From Opitutus sp. (lineage in GTDB: Bacteria; Verrucomicrobiota; Verrucomicrobiia; Opitutales; Opitutaceae), in contig PNJQ01000003.1 in the NCBI GenBank assembly GCA_013821985.1, positions 34,760-98,759 on the forward strand: a stretch of 64,000 nucleotides of DNA. The letters are read 5' to 3'. Position 1 is the stretch's first letter. Each line of letters opens with the position of its first letter. The translations under genes and the position numbers were made by a program. Of this stretch, positions 1 through 8,952 are shown piece after piece. The notes below the pieces were generated by a model. It worked only from the letters and a program-made list of their open reading frames with translations, was not told the origin of the DNA and did not search any database.

Positions 1-498
1 GTGGGGCAGACGACGCGGCTGACGATGTTTTGGGGCCTCGGCGTGCTCGCGGCGATGTTGCTCTCGGGCCTGTGGCTGTTGCGCGTGGTCGGGCCACTGC
101 GGTTGATGCGGGCGGGATTGATCGCGAGCGTCGTGGTGTTCGGCGCGGTGGCGGCGGTGGGACTCGCAGGTGCGCCGGGGATGTTCCGCTGGCTCGTGCT
201 CGCGATGGGTTTCGGGACGGGACTGGCGGGCGCGGGCATGCTCGGCAGCGTGGTGGAATTCACGACACCGGTGCGCGCGGGTGTCTTGATGGGCGTCTGG
301 GGCATGGCGAACATGCTTGGTCACGCGGCCGGAAGTTTGATGGGCGGCATTGTGGTGGACACGATGCGGCTCGCGACCGGCAGCGCACTCACGGCTTACA
401 CAACGCTGTTCGCGTTTGAAGTCGCGATGCTGCTCGTGGCGCTGGCGCTGACGTTCCGGCTTAATCCCGCCGCGCTGCAGGCGGCGCGCGGCGAGTGA
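1..498 (+). CDS. PucC-family (chlorophyll/bacteriochlorophyll-associated) MFS transporter, C-terminal part; 5' end outside window
   Basis: Open from base 1; 'TTRLTMFWGLGVLAAMLLSG', 'TPVRAGVLMGVWGMANMLGHAAGSLMGGIVVDTMR' resemble PucC/LhaA C-terminal half; multiple TM helices. Confidence 0.7.
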   Translation: MGQTTRLTMFWGLGVLAAMLLSGLWLLRVVGPLRLMRAGLIASVVVFGAVAAVGLAGAPGMFRWLVLAMGFGTGLAGAGMLGSVVEFTTPVRAGVLMGVWGMANMLGHAAGSLMGGIVVDTMRLATGSALTAYTTLFAFEVAMLLVALALTFRLNPAALQAARGE

Positions 499-522
499 GT
501 TGGCGGCCCGCGGCCGCGTCGG

Positions 523-1839
523 TCATCGCGTCGGCAGGGGCGTGACCGGCTGCTCGACGAGCTGATTCGGTTGGCCGAGGCGCTTGCGGAGCGTGAAGGC
601 GTCGTGGAGGCGATTGGTGGGCGTGCGCGCTTCGTAGTGGAGTTCGTCGCCATCGATCGTGATCACTTGGAAGAGCTGGGTGTTGGCCGCAGAACTCACC
701 GCCCAATCCACGGGACCTTTCAGCTCATACATTTTCGGGCCGCTGACCGAGACGACATAGACGGTGCCGATGGCGGGGTCGTAAGCTTGTTGGAATCCCG
801 TTGGGACGTTGCGGGTGCCGACCTCGCCGGTGCGCGCGTAAGTGTGGTCGTGGCCGGTGAGGACGAGGTCGATTTTAAATTCGTCGATGATCGGTTTCCA
901 GAGTTCGCTCACCGGGGTGTTGCTGCGTTCGCGCGCGGGCGAAAAAACCGGGTGATGAAACGCCAGGATGGTCCACCGCTGCGGCTCGCGAGCGAGCACG
1001 GTGCGGAGCCAGGCGGCCTGCTCGGCGTGTTTCTCGTTTGAGTTGAGCACGACGATGCGGGCGCCCTGGTAGTCGAAGAAGTAACAGGTTTCCTCCAGCC
1101 CGGCCGGGCCGTGGTCGGGCAACGTGAACTGAACGGTCCAGTGCGCGGTGGCGCGGCGGGGCTGGCCCTCGGCCGGCACGTAATACTCGTGGTTGCCGAT
1201 GGCGGGCACCACCGGGATCGTGCCGTTCACCCAGGCCGGCGAGCCGAACCACTCGCCCCATTCCGCATCGCGGATGCCGCGATTGACCAGATCGCCGGCG
1301 TGCAGCGTGAACGCCGCGCGGGGTGCGGCGCGGAACGCCTCGCGAAAGACCCGCGACCAGTGCGTCTTCAGGTCGTTTTGCGCGTCGCCGAAGTAGAGAA
1401 AGGAAAATCGCCGCGGCTCCCGGCTGGCCGTGCGAAAGTGAAACCACTCGGACCAGTTCACCCCATCGCCGACGCGGTAGGTGTAGAGCGTGTCCGGCAC
1501 GAGTTCGGTGAACTCGACGTGATGATAATTCGCCGTGCCGAGATCGGATTGGAACGCCGTCGATTGCGCCTCCACGCGCGTCCCTTTCAGATCGCGGCCA
1601 CTTTCGTTGGCTCGGCTGATCTCGCCCACGGCGTGCGTGGTGGTGGTGTCGGTGCGCCACGTGACAGTCTGCGTGGTCGCCGGATCGCCGGACCAGGTTA
1701 ATACGACGCGATCCGGCAGTGGACGAGGCGCGTGAGCGAGCGCTTCAGCGTAGGGGGCCGGCGGCGTGTGCTCCGGCGAATCGTGCCCGCGCAAGGCAAG
1801 CGGCAGCAGGAAGACTAACGTGACCAGCCGCGCGTTCAT
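523..1839 (-). CDS. Secreted purple acid phosphatase-like metallophosphoesterase (N-terminal fibronectin-like domain)
   Basis: Motifs GDAQ, GDLVNRG, GNHEYY, GHDHTYAR; 'VVLTWSGDPATTQTVTWRT' domain; signal peptide after internal Met at 1839. Confidence 0.85.
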   Translation of the reverse strand: MNARLVTLVFLLPLALRGHDSPEHTPPAPYAEALAHAPRPLPDRVVLTWSGDPATTQTVTWRTDTTTTHAVGEISRANESGRDLKGTRVEAQSTAFQSDLGTANYHHVEFTELVPDTLYTYRVGDGVNWSEWFHFRTASREPRRFSFLYFGDAQNDLKTHWSRVFREAFRAAPRAAFTLHAGDLVNRGIRDAEWGEWFGSPAWVNGTIPVVPAIGNHEYYVPAEGQPRRATAHWTVQFTLPDHGPAGLEETCYFFDYQGARIVVLNSNEKHAEQAAWLRTVLAREPQRWTILAFHHPVFSPARERSNTPVSELWKPIIDEFKIDLVLTGHDHTYARTGEVGTRNVPTGFQQAYDPAIGTVYVVSVSGPKMYELKGPVDWAVSSAANTQLFQVITIDGDELHYEARTPTNRLHDAFTLRKRLGQPNQLVEQPVTPLPTR

Positions 1840-1932
1840 GGGGCGGAGAGAACCTGAACACCCGCTGCAAGGGAAGCGCCGATTCGTTCTGCGCCGGGCG
1901 CCGACGGATGATCCCAGCGTCTTAAAAATGTT

Positions 1933-1960
1933 GTAGTCGGGGTCGCTGGCCCCGGGAAGA
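1933..1960. repeat. REP-like intergenic element copy A
   Basis: GTAGTCGGGGTCGCTGGCCCCGGGAAGA, matches copy B at 24881. Confidence 0.55.
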
Positions 1961-2030
1961 CCCTTGCCGTGCGAAGACACGCCGGCTGGGCTCAGCGATC
2001 CCGGCTCCAAGAGAACTCAAAGCACTCTAG

Positions 2031-3383
2031 CTAACCGACATTCACCGGCGCCGCGCGCAGGGAGCCGCCGACGGGCGCGCACATCTCGGCGGGCTCGTGC
2101 AGCTCGTTCTTCACGTGGGCGCGCATGGCGTCGCGGTAATTGTTCACCGATTCGAAGAACGCGGACATCATCAGCATCAGCCAATACATGCCGCGCTCGT
2201 TCAGGTGCCAGCCACGCGCATCGCGGCGGGCGGCGCCGAGCACGCGTAACGTCAGCAGCTCGCCCCAGAGTTTGCGGAAGAAACGCCGGCCGTGTTGCCG
2301 CAGGATGCTCTTGCGATCCATGAACAGGCCAAAGAGCCGCACGAGGAGCGTGTAGCGCAGACGATCGGTCTCGCTCAGGCGGTGACACGTCGTGATGCCG
2401 GTCAGGCCTTGCGCGATGCGTTGTTCGTAGGCGGAAAGCGAGAACGTCGTGCAATACAGCGTGCCGTCGAGGTAGCTGAATGCGCCGCTGCCGACGCCGA
2501 CGTAGTTGTCCGCCGCGACGATGTATTCGTCCGTGCCGTGGCCGCGCCGCGTGAAGCACCACGCCGACGACGGACGAAATTCGCCTCCGAGCCGTTGGAC
2601 GATCGTGTGATAAAACTGACGCAGCCGCCGCTGATCCGGCAGCCCCATCGCGCCGACCATGCGGCGCTCGACCGTCGGCGACGTCATCAGCGGGTAGAAC
2701 GAAACTTGATTTGCGCCGAGGCTTTGGAAGATCGCGATGTCGCGCTCGAGCGATGCGAGCGTCTGGTGCGGCTGGTTGAAGATCAGATCGACGTTGAGCG
2801 TCGGGAACATGCCCGCGACCGACTTGATGCGCTCGATCGTCTCGGCGCCGCTGCCGTATTTGTCGTAACGCTCCATCTCGCGCAGCAACTGGTCGTCGAA
2901 GCTCTGCACGCCAACCGACAGCCGCGTGACGCCGGCGCGTTGGAGCGCGGCGAGCACATCGGGGCGCAGGTCCTTGGGATTCGTTTCAACGGAGATTTCC
3001 GAGACGCCGAACAATTCGCGCACGAGATCGATCGTCGTAACGAGTTCTTCGGGCTCAACCGTCGGCGTGCCACCGCCGAAATAGACACTCGTGAACGTGA
3101 AGCCCGCGGTATGGTAGAGGCGGATTTCGTCGCGCAACGCCGCGAAGTAACGCGTCGCCTGGCTGTGGCGGTGTTGCACCCGGTGAAACGAGCAGAACGG
3201 GCACAGCACTTCGCAAAACGGGATGTGGATGTAGAGACAGCCGGCCGATTCCTTGGGCAGCGGCGGCACCGAGCCGGGCGCTTCGTCCATGTGGAGGAAC
3301 GCCCGTGTGCGAAACCGGAACAGCTTCAGCAGGTAGGAATCGATGAGGGGAGTGTCGAGCACGGCGGAGGCGAAGGTCGCCAC
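2031..3383 (-). CDS. HemN-like radical SAM protein (coproporphyrinogen III oxidase family)
   Basis: 'YIHIPFCEVLCPFCSFHR' CX3CX2C, 'YFGGGTPT', 'SVETNPKDL', 'RLSVGVQSFDD'. Confidence 0.85.
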   Translation of the reverse strand: MATFASAVLDTPLIDSYLLKLFRFRTRAFLHMDEAPGSVPPLPKESAGCLYIHIPFCEVLCPFCSFHRVQHRHSQATRYFAALRDEIRLYHTAGFTFTSVYFGGGTPTVEPEELVTTIDLVRELFGVSEISVETNPKDLRPDVLAALQRAGVTRLSVGVQSFDDQLLREMERYDKYGSGAETIERIKSVAGMFPTLNVDLIFNQPHQTLASLERDIAIFQSLGANQVSFYPLMTSPTVERRMVGAMGLPDQRRLRQFYHTIVQRLGGEFRPSSAWCFTRRGHGTDEYIVAADNYVGVGSGAFSYLDGTLYCTTFSLSAYEQRIAQGLTGITTCHRLSETDRLRYTLLVRLFGLFMDRKSILRQHGRRFFRKLWGELLTLRVLGAARRDARGWHLNERGMYWLMLMMSAFFESVNNYRDAMRAHVKNELHEPAEMCAPVGGSLRAAPVNVG

Positions 3384-3530
3384 CCTATTAAACCCGACCC
3401 GCCGTGTTCGTGGGCGGAGTATCTTGGCGAAACGTGCGCATGGGTTGCGCGCGGCGCGTCACGCCGCGAGGCGCCGGGCGACGCCTGCGATTGCTCGGGG
3501 CGCTTTATGCTCCGGTTGGGAATCGAAGAG

Positions 3531-4865
3531 CTAATGTCGGGGCGGAAAGCCCCTCCCACCATCGTCCCGCGGCGGCCGGGCGCGCACCGTCCACCAGTTC
3601 GCGGCGGCGACGAATGCCACGAGCGCGATCACCCACGCGTAGGAAAAGTCGATAAAGCGCACCATGACCAAGCAGATCGCGAGTCCGGCCGCGGCGACAA
3701 GCACGCCCGCCGGCAGACGAAACGCCGGTGCGTCCGGCCGCAGCCGGCGCAATCGGATCAACGCCGCGCACGCGAGCCCGTAGGTGAGCAGCCGCGCGGC
3801 GCCGGAAAGGCTGACGTTCCAGATGAAGTTGCCCAACAGCGCCAACAGGAACGTGAGCACGCCCCAGACGAGGATCGAAACGTGCGGCGTGCGGAACCGC
3901 TCGTGCACCGCACCGAACGCCGCCGGAAAATCCCCGCGCTGGGCGAGCGCAAACGTCAGACGCGGCACGCCGATGAGTTGCGCGCTCAGGTAACCCGACG
4001 TGGAGACCATCGCGCCGATCGCGATGAGACCGGCGCCGATCGGACCGACGAGCGAGCGTGCCGCGTCGGCGAGCGGACGCTGGCTGTTAGCCAGATCGGG
4101 CACCGTGCGCATCGCCATCACTTGCAGCAGCACGTAAACGGTCGTGATCACGACGAGGCCCGTGAAGAGGGCGAACGGCAGGTCGCGCCGCGTGTCCTTG
4201 CATTCGCCTGCCGGGATGAGCGCCATGTCGAAGCCGCCAAAGGTGAACAGCAACACGATGAACGCGCTCGTCCAGCCTGCCACGCCCGGCGCAGTCACGG
4301 CGGCGCTTGTCGCCGCGTCCGGTGCGATCTCCGGCGCGAGAAAGAGTCCGAGTGCGATGAGGAGCGCGAGCGGGAGCAATTTTGCCGCTGTGAAAAGATT
4401 CGAGAGCTTCGCCGCACCGGAAACGCCGCGGAGATTGATCAGCGTCAACGTGCCGAGCAGCGCGGCGAGCAACAGCGCCCGCGGAACCGGCGCCGTGGCG
4501 CCGGGCCAGAATTCGCCGAGGTAGATCACGAACAGGTTCGCGTTCGCCGCCGCCGCGGTGAGGCGCACGAGCCACGTGAACCAGCCCATTTCGATGCCCC
4601 AGAAACGCCCGAACGCCTCGCGCGCATAAAGGTAGGGACCGCCGGCCTCGTTGAACTGCGACGAGAGCTCCGCGAACACCGCCATGAAGATCAACATGCC
4701 CGCCGCCGCGATGAGGTAGGCGAACGGGGCGGCGTCGCCGACGAGGCGCACGACATCGTCGGGCAGGCCGAAGATCGCGCTGCCGATCACGCCGTTGACG
4801 ACGAGGGCGACCATGGTCCAGCGGCCAAGGGCGCGCACGAGCGGGGGCGACGCGGGGTTCGTCAT
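3531..4865 (-). CDS. APC-family amino acid permease
   Basis: 'MVALVVNGVIGSAIFGLPDD', 12-TM pattern, 'FGGFDMALIPAGECKDTRRDLPFAL'; start chosen at Met 4865. Confidence 0.85.
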   Translation of the reverse strand: MTNPASPPLVRALGRWTMVALVVNGVIGSAIFGLPDDVVRLVGDAAPFAYLIAAAGMLIFMAVFAELSSQFNEAGGPYLYAREAFGRFWGIEMGWFTWLVRLTAAAANANLFVIYLGEFWPGATAPVPRALLLAALLGTLTLINLRGVSGAAKLSNLFTAAKLLPLALLIALGLFLAPEIAPDAATSAAVTAPGVAGWTSAFIVLLFTFGGFDMALIPAGECKDTRRDLPFALFTGLVVITTVYVLLQVMAMRTVPDLANSQRPLADAARSLVGPIGAGLIAIGAMVSTSGYLSAQLIGVPRLTFALAQRGDFPAAFGAVHERFRTPHVSILVWGVLTFLLALLGNFIWNVSLSGAARLLTYGLACAALIRLRRLRPDAPAFRLPAGVLVAAAGLAICLVMVRFIDFSYAWVIALVAFVAAANWWTVRARPPRDDGGRGFPPRH

Positions 4866-4981
4866 GCGGGCGCGACCGTGGCGGTCAGGCGAACGCGAGT
4901 CAACCGGCGCAGCACGCGAACCGACGGACCGCGAGGAATCGGGCTTTGACTGCGCGGGCGACGCGATTTGCATGCGGATGG

Positions 4982-5548
4982 ATGCTTTCGGAATTTCTCC
5001 AGGACCGCGCGGCGCTTTACGTGTCCGGCAATTTGCCGGCGGCGGAGCACGACGCGTTTCAGGTGCTGTTGGAATTCGACCCCGAATTGCGGTCACATGT
5101 CGCGGCGCTGGAGGAGGCGGTGAACGTGGCGGCCGTGGCCGAGGCGCCGCCGCCCACGCGCCCACCCTCGCCGGACCTCAAGGCGCGCATCCTGGCGGCC
5201 GCGGAAAATGCCCCGCAGCAGACCGGGCGCGACGCAATGGTCGTCACCGACGGCGACGGCCGCGTGGTGTGGGTGAACGAGGAATTCACCGCGCTGTGCG
5301 GCTTCGCGCTCGACGAACTCAAGGGCCGCAAACCAGGTCAGCTCCTGCAGGGCCCCGACACCGATCCGGCGACGGTGGCGCGCATCCGCGAGGCGGTGCG
5401 CGCGCGCTGTGCGTGTCGCGAGGAGATCGTGAATTACCACAAGAACGGCGCGCGCTATTGCGCCGATGTGCGCATTAGTCCGGTGCTCGACGATGCCGGC
5501 GAGCCAGTGTGGTTCGTCGCCCGCGAGCGGCTGGTCGCGGCCGGCTGA
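4982..5548 (+). CDS. PAS-domain protein with anti-sigma-factor-like N-terminus
   Basis: N-term 'DRAALYVSGNLPAAEHDAFQVLLEFDPELRSHVAALEEA'; PAS 'GDGRVVWVNEEFTALCGFALDELKGRKPGQLLQGPDTDPATVARIREAV'. Confidence 0.75.
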   Translation: MLSEFLQDRAALYVSGNLPAAEHDAFQVLLEFDPELRSHVAALEEAVNVAAVAEAPPPTRPPSPDLKARILAAAENAPQQTGRDAMVVTDGDGRVVWVNEEFTALCGFALDELKGRKPGQLLQGPDTDPATVARIREAVRARCACREEIVNYHKNGARYCADVRISPVLDDAGEPVWFVARERLVAAG

Positions 5549-5583
5549 GCGGAGTTTGCGCGAGTCGGACCGATCGGGCCTGA

Positions 5584-6336
5584 TCAGGAACGCACTGCGC
5601 TCACGGACGAACCCTCCGTCTGTCCTCGGGCGATTCGTTCGCGCAACGCGAGCTGCACGACGCGCGCCGCAGCGGCGGCGGACAGGTGGTCGGTGTTGAG
5701 CACGAGGTCGTAGAGGTGCGGGTCGTCGATGTCCGTGTCGAAGTTTGCGCGCACGAAGCGGCGGCGCGCGTCGTCGGTGGCATCGAGGTGGGCGGCGGCC
5801 TGCGCGCGACCGCACCCGAGGACCGTGGCGACGCGATCGATGCGGGTGTCGCGTGAGGCGATCAGGCGGACATGCAGGCCGCCCGCGAGGTGACGCGTGA
5901 CGAGATGCGACGCGCGTCCGGCGAACACGACGTGACCGACGTGGGCGAGCTGGACGATCGCTTCGGAGACTTTCTGCTCGAGTTGCCAGAGCGAGGGATG
6001 CAGGCCGACGAGTTCGCCGATGCCGGCGCGAATTTCGGAGATGCGATCTTCGGGCAGGTAGTCGGCGAGTTGCGCGGGCAGCTGGTGTTGCGTGAGCGCG
6101 CGTGTGAGAAGGTCGCGATCGAGAAATACCCAAGAGTGGCCCGGCGGGCTGAGCTCGCGGTCGAGCAGTGGGATCAGTTCGCGGCCCAGCGTCGTGGCGC
6201 CGGCGCCGGTCTCGCGCGAGAGCGTGACAAAGGGATGAATTTCGGGGACCGCGCCGGAAGCGACCGGCGACATCGGCGTGCGCAAGCGCGCCTGCAGGAC
6301 GGACAAACCGTGTTCGAGATAAGTATGCGCTGTCAT
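5584..6336 (-). CDS. Cytidylate kinase-like family protein
   Basis: 'VTLSRETGAGATTLGRELIPLLDREL' P-loop, 'VVFAGRASHLVTRHL', 'HVRLIASRDTRIDRV'; start Met 6336. Confidence 0.75.
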   Translation of the reverse strand: MTAHTYLEHGLSVLQARLRTPMSPVASGAVPEIHPFVTLSRETGAGATTLGRELIPLLDRELSPPGHSWVFLDRDLLTRALTQHQLPAQLADYLPEDRISEIRAGIGELVGLHPSLWQLEQKVSEAIVQLAHVGHVVFAGRASHLVTRHLAGGLHVRLIASRDTRIDRVATVLGCGRAQAAAHLDATDDARRRFVRANFDTDIDDPHLYDLVLNTDHLSAAAAARVVQLALRERIARGQTEGSSVSAVRS

Positions 6337-6481
6337 GGGACCTCCTTCGAAAGACTGGCAAAGAGCGCGGGCGGGGCACTGCGCCCGCCGCATACCTAGT
6401 TTACGCCCGAACGGGTTGGAAGCCAGCCGGCGAATGCCAAATTGCTGCGCGCTTCTTGCTCTGTGGCGCGAATGAGGGACG

Positions 6482-7159
6482 TCAGTTGAACGCGCGTGGC
6501 TTCGACGTAACCTGCCCCGGAAACGGCACGCCCCAGAGCGACGGGTTTTCCTGCGGCGCGGGGTCGGCGTCGGGCGCGAGGTATTTGAAGACGTCGGCGA
6601 AACGCAACGAGCATTGGAGGCGGCGCTGGTGCGCATCGATCTTCGGATTCACTTGGATCACGGCTTCGCTGAAGGGCGGGGAACTCTTCATTTTCAACGC
6701 CAGCCTGCGCGTCTCCTCAATCGTGCGGCCCTTATCCTTGATCAAGCGGTCGAGCTTCAGCAGGTCGGCGTAAGTGACCGGACCCCAAAGTTCGCGCCAT
6801 TGTTCAGGAGTGATGAGCGGCGCGATGATGTTCGTGAAGCGCTTCTCATCGCCGTCCTGTTCCCAGAAGCCGAGCACGAGAATGAACGACGTATCAACTT
6901 CGTATTGGCGCACGGCGTCGCCGAGATCGACCGGGGCGCCGTGCTTGATCGCCTTAGGATTTACGGGGACGTTGCCGTGATCCTTGTTCGCGTCGGCTGG
7001 GATATCCCATTTCTGCGTGTAGCTTTTGGGCCGGTAGCCACCGAAAAACTCGTCGCGCACCCACTGTTCGAACACCAGCCCGTGACGCTGCACTTCCTGC
7101 GCAACGAGTCCGGTCGCGAGTGCGAGGCAACAGAAAGCGAGACGACCGGGACGAAGCAT
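6482..7159 (-). CDS. Putative secreted restriction-endonuclease-like protein
   Basis: N-terminal signal-like 'MLRPGRLAFCCLALATGLVAQE' then 'RHGLVFEQWVRDEF...KWDIP...PVNPKAIKHGAPVDLGDAVRQ...FILVLGFWEQDGDEK...QRRLQCSLRF', the layout seen in type II restriction endonuclease-like proteins. Confidence 0.55.
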   Translation of the reverse strand: MLRPGRLAFCCLALATGLVAQEVQRHGLVFEQWVRDEFFGGYRPKSYTQKWDIPADANKDHGNVPVNPKAIKHGAPVDLGDAVRQYEVDTSFILVLGFWEQDGDEKRFTNIIAPLITPEQWRELWGPVTYADLLKLDRLIKDKGRTIEETRRLALKMKSSPPFSEAVIQVNPKIDAHQRRLQCSLRFADVFKYLAPDADPAPQENPSLWGVPFPGQVTSKPRAFN

Positions 7160-7163
7160 CGCC

Positions 7164-8024
7164 TCAGTTTTTCGGGGGTGCACCGCGCGGACGCAAGAAG
7201 ATGAACCAATAGAATGCGCCGACCATGAGACCGCCGCCAATGATGTTGCCCAGCGTAACCGGCAGGAGGTTGGCGCGGAGGAAGTTCATCCAAGTCAGCG
7301 CCGAGAGGTCCGCCCCGGCGCGTCCGGTGGCTGCGAGCACCTCGGCATCGCCCGCGAGGAACAGCCCGAGGGGAATGAAATACATGTTCGCCACCGAGTG
7401 CTCGAACGCCATCGCGACGAACGCCGTGATCGGCGGCACGATCGCGAGCACGCGGTCCGAGATGGTCCGCGCGCCGAGGCAGAGCCAGACCGCCAGGCAG
7501 ACGAGCGCGTTGCAGAACGCGCCGAGCACGACGGCAGCGACGAAGCCGTGATGCACTTTCGCGAGCGCGAGATCGATCGCGACGGCACCGGCCTTGCCGC
7601 CGGCAAACGACCACTGGCGCGAGAGGTAGATGAGATACGCGGTTGCGAGCGCGCCCGCGAAATTGCCGAGATAGACGACGAGCCAGTCGCGCAACAGCGT
7701 GCGCGTCGTGACCTTGCGTGAAGCCCACGCGACGACGAGCAGGACGTTGCCCGTAAACAACTCCGCGCCCGCGATGACGACGAGGATCAGGCCGAGTGAA
7801 AACGCCATGCCGCCCAGCGTGCGCGCGACGCCCCAGCCGAGATTGGAATCGGTCCACACGATGCTCGCGAAACACGCGCCGATCGCGATGAAGGCCCCGC
7901 CGAGGACGGAAAGCGCGAACTTCGACGCGAGGTCGATGGTCGTTTTTCGAATGCCGGACTCCTCGATGCGCGCCGCGATTTCCGCGGGGGTGTAGGCGTC
8001 GAGTCCGACGGGGCGTTCTTGCAT
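7164..8024 (-). CDS. Formate/nitrite transporter (FNT/FocA) family channel
   Basis: 'GGAFIAIGACFA', 'AGAELFTGNVLLV', 'YLGNFAGAL', 'GAFCNALVCLAVWL', 'AFEHSVANMYFIPLGL', 'NIIGGGLMVGAFYWF'. Confidence 0.92.
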   Translation of the reverse strand: MQERPVGLDAYTPAEIAARIEESGIRKTTIDLASKFALSVLGGAFIAIGACFASIVWTDSNLGWGVARTLGGMAFSLGLILVVIAGAELFTGNVLLVVAWASRKVTTRTLLRDWLVVYLGNFAGALATAYLIYLSRQWSFAGGKAGAVAIDLALAKVHHGFVAAVVLGAFCNALVCLAVWLCLGARTISDRVLAIVPPITAFVAMAFEHSVANMYFIPLGLFLAGDAEVLAATGRAGADLSALTWMNFLRANLLPVTLGNIIGGGLMVGAFYWFIFLRPRGAPPKN

Positions 8025-8043
8025 AAAATCGCGCGCCGCGCGC

Positions 8044-8604
8044 TCAGGCCTTGCGCTCGAGGAAGGCGCACAGCGCCTCGAGCTGCGCCGTCCAATACGC
8101 CTTCATTTCCTCGGCGGCGGCGGCGCTCGGCAACTTGCTGTGCTCGGGCACGACCTGACATTTGAGCGGGCCCTTCGGCCAAAAATTGACGGAGACGCTC
8201 GTGTCGTCCGGCCAGCGGATGCGGATGGATTTGTGCGGCGTGGCTTTGCGGACGGAAAGGGGAGTGCGCGGGAGCCATTGTTCGCGCACGACAGCGTCGC
8301 GCCACGCTTCGAAGGCGTTCGCGACGGGTGCCGCGATGGTCTTGCTCACACTGACGTCGAAGCCGTCGCTCGTCTGGTGTTTCACGCGGCGGCCGGTGGC
8401 CTGTTCGTAGCCGACGGTCACCATCTGGCACCACCAGTCGGCGATCTTGTGTTTTTTGTGCAGCCAAAGGGCGATCTCGGCGTGTGGCCAGGATTTCGCG
8501 CCCGCTGCGTCGAGCACTTTGATCCACTCCGCCCAATCGCGCTGGGTGGCTTTTTTCACCGCCGCCGCAGTGATGCCGGCGAGTTTGGCGGTCGGGCGCT
8601 TCAT
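8044..8604 (-). CDS. SRPBCC/AHSA1-type protein with DUF4287-like N-terminus
   Basis: 'HAEIALWLHKKHKIADWWCQMVTVGYEQATGRR' and 'VSKTIAAPVANAFEAWRD...SIRIRWPDDTSVSVNFWPKG'. Confidence 0.75.
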   Translation of the reverse strand: MKRPTAKLAGITAAAVKKATQRDWAEWIKVLDAAGAKSWPHAEIALWLHKKHKIADWWCQMVTVGYEQATGRRVKHQTSDGFDVSVSKTIAAPVANAFEAWRDAVVREQWLPRTPLSVRKATPHKSIRIRWPDDTSVSVNFWPKGPLKCQVVPEHSKLPSAAAAEEMKAYWTAQLEALCAFLERKA

Positions 8605-8952
8605 GGGAAAAAGGGCGGGCGGCGGAGCGGCCGGTCGCGCGCAGGGAGGTGCGAACGACGGCGGCGTGCTCCTCCATGGATGATTTCCGGGCGTCTGGCG
8701 AGTCGAGGATGCAGCGACCTGCGAACGGCGGGAACGGTGGGGTGGGGAACAGCTCGCTTGGGAGCCCGGTTAGCCGGCGGCGGCCATTGGGGGTGGATCG
8801 CCGCGGCCCGTCTCAGCGCCTCTCAAACGGGCGTCGCCCGTGCGGCGAAGCCTGTAACTGCGCTGTGAAAGCGAAAATTTGTTTCGGCCCCGCGTCTCCG
8901 CCGGAATCTTTTTGTTTCCGCCGTCCAATTATTTCGTCAGCGTCCCGCCTGC

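Noticed and set aside
2292-4949. 885-aa + strand ORF
   Set aside because: Antisense to well-supported HemN-like and APC permease genes; Arg/Glu/His-rich translation with no domain, typical antisense artefact of high-GC codon bias.
6482-8024. FNT channel plus nuclease-like gene as an established defence system
   Set aside because: Adjacency is compatible with an operon, but no known defence family couples these and no other defence gene is near; kept only as a nuclease finding.
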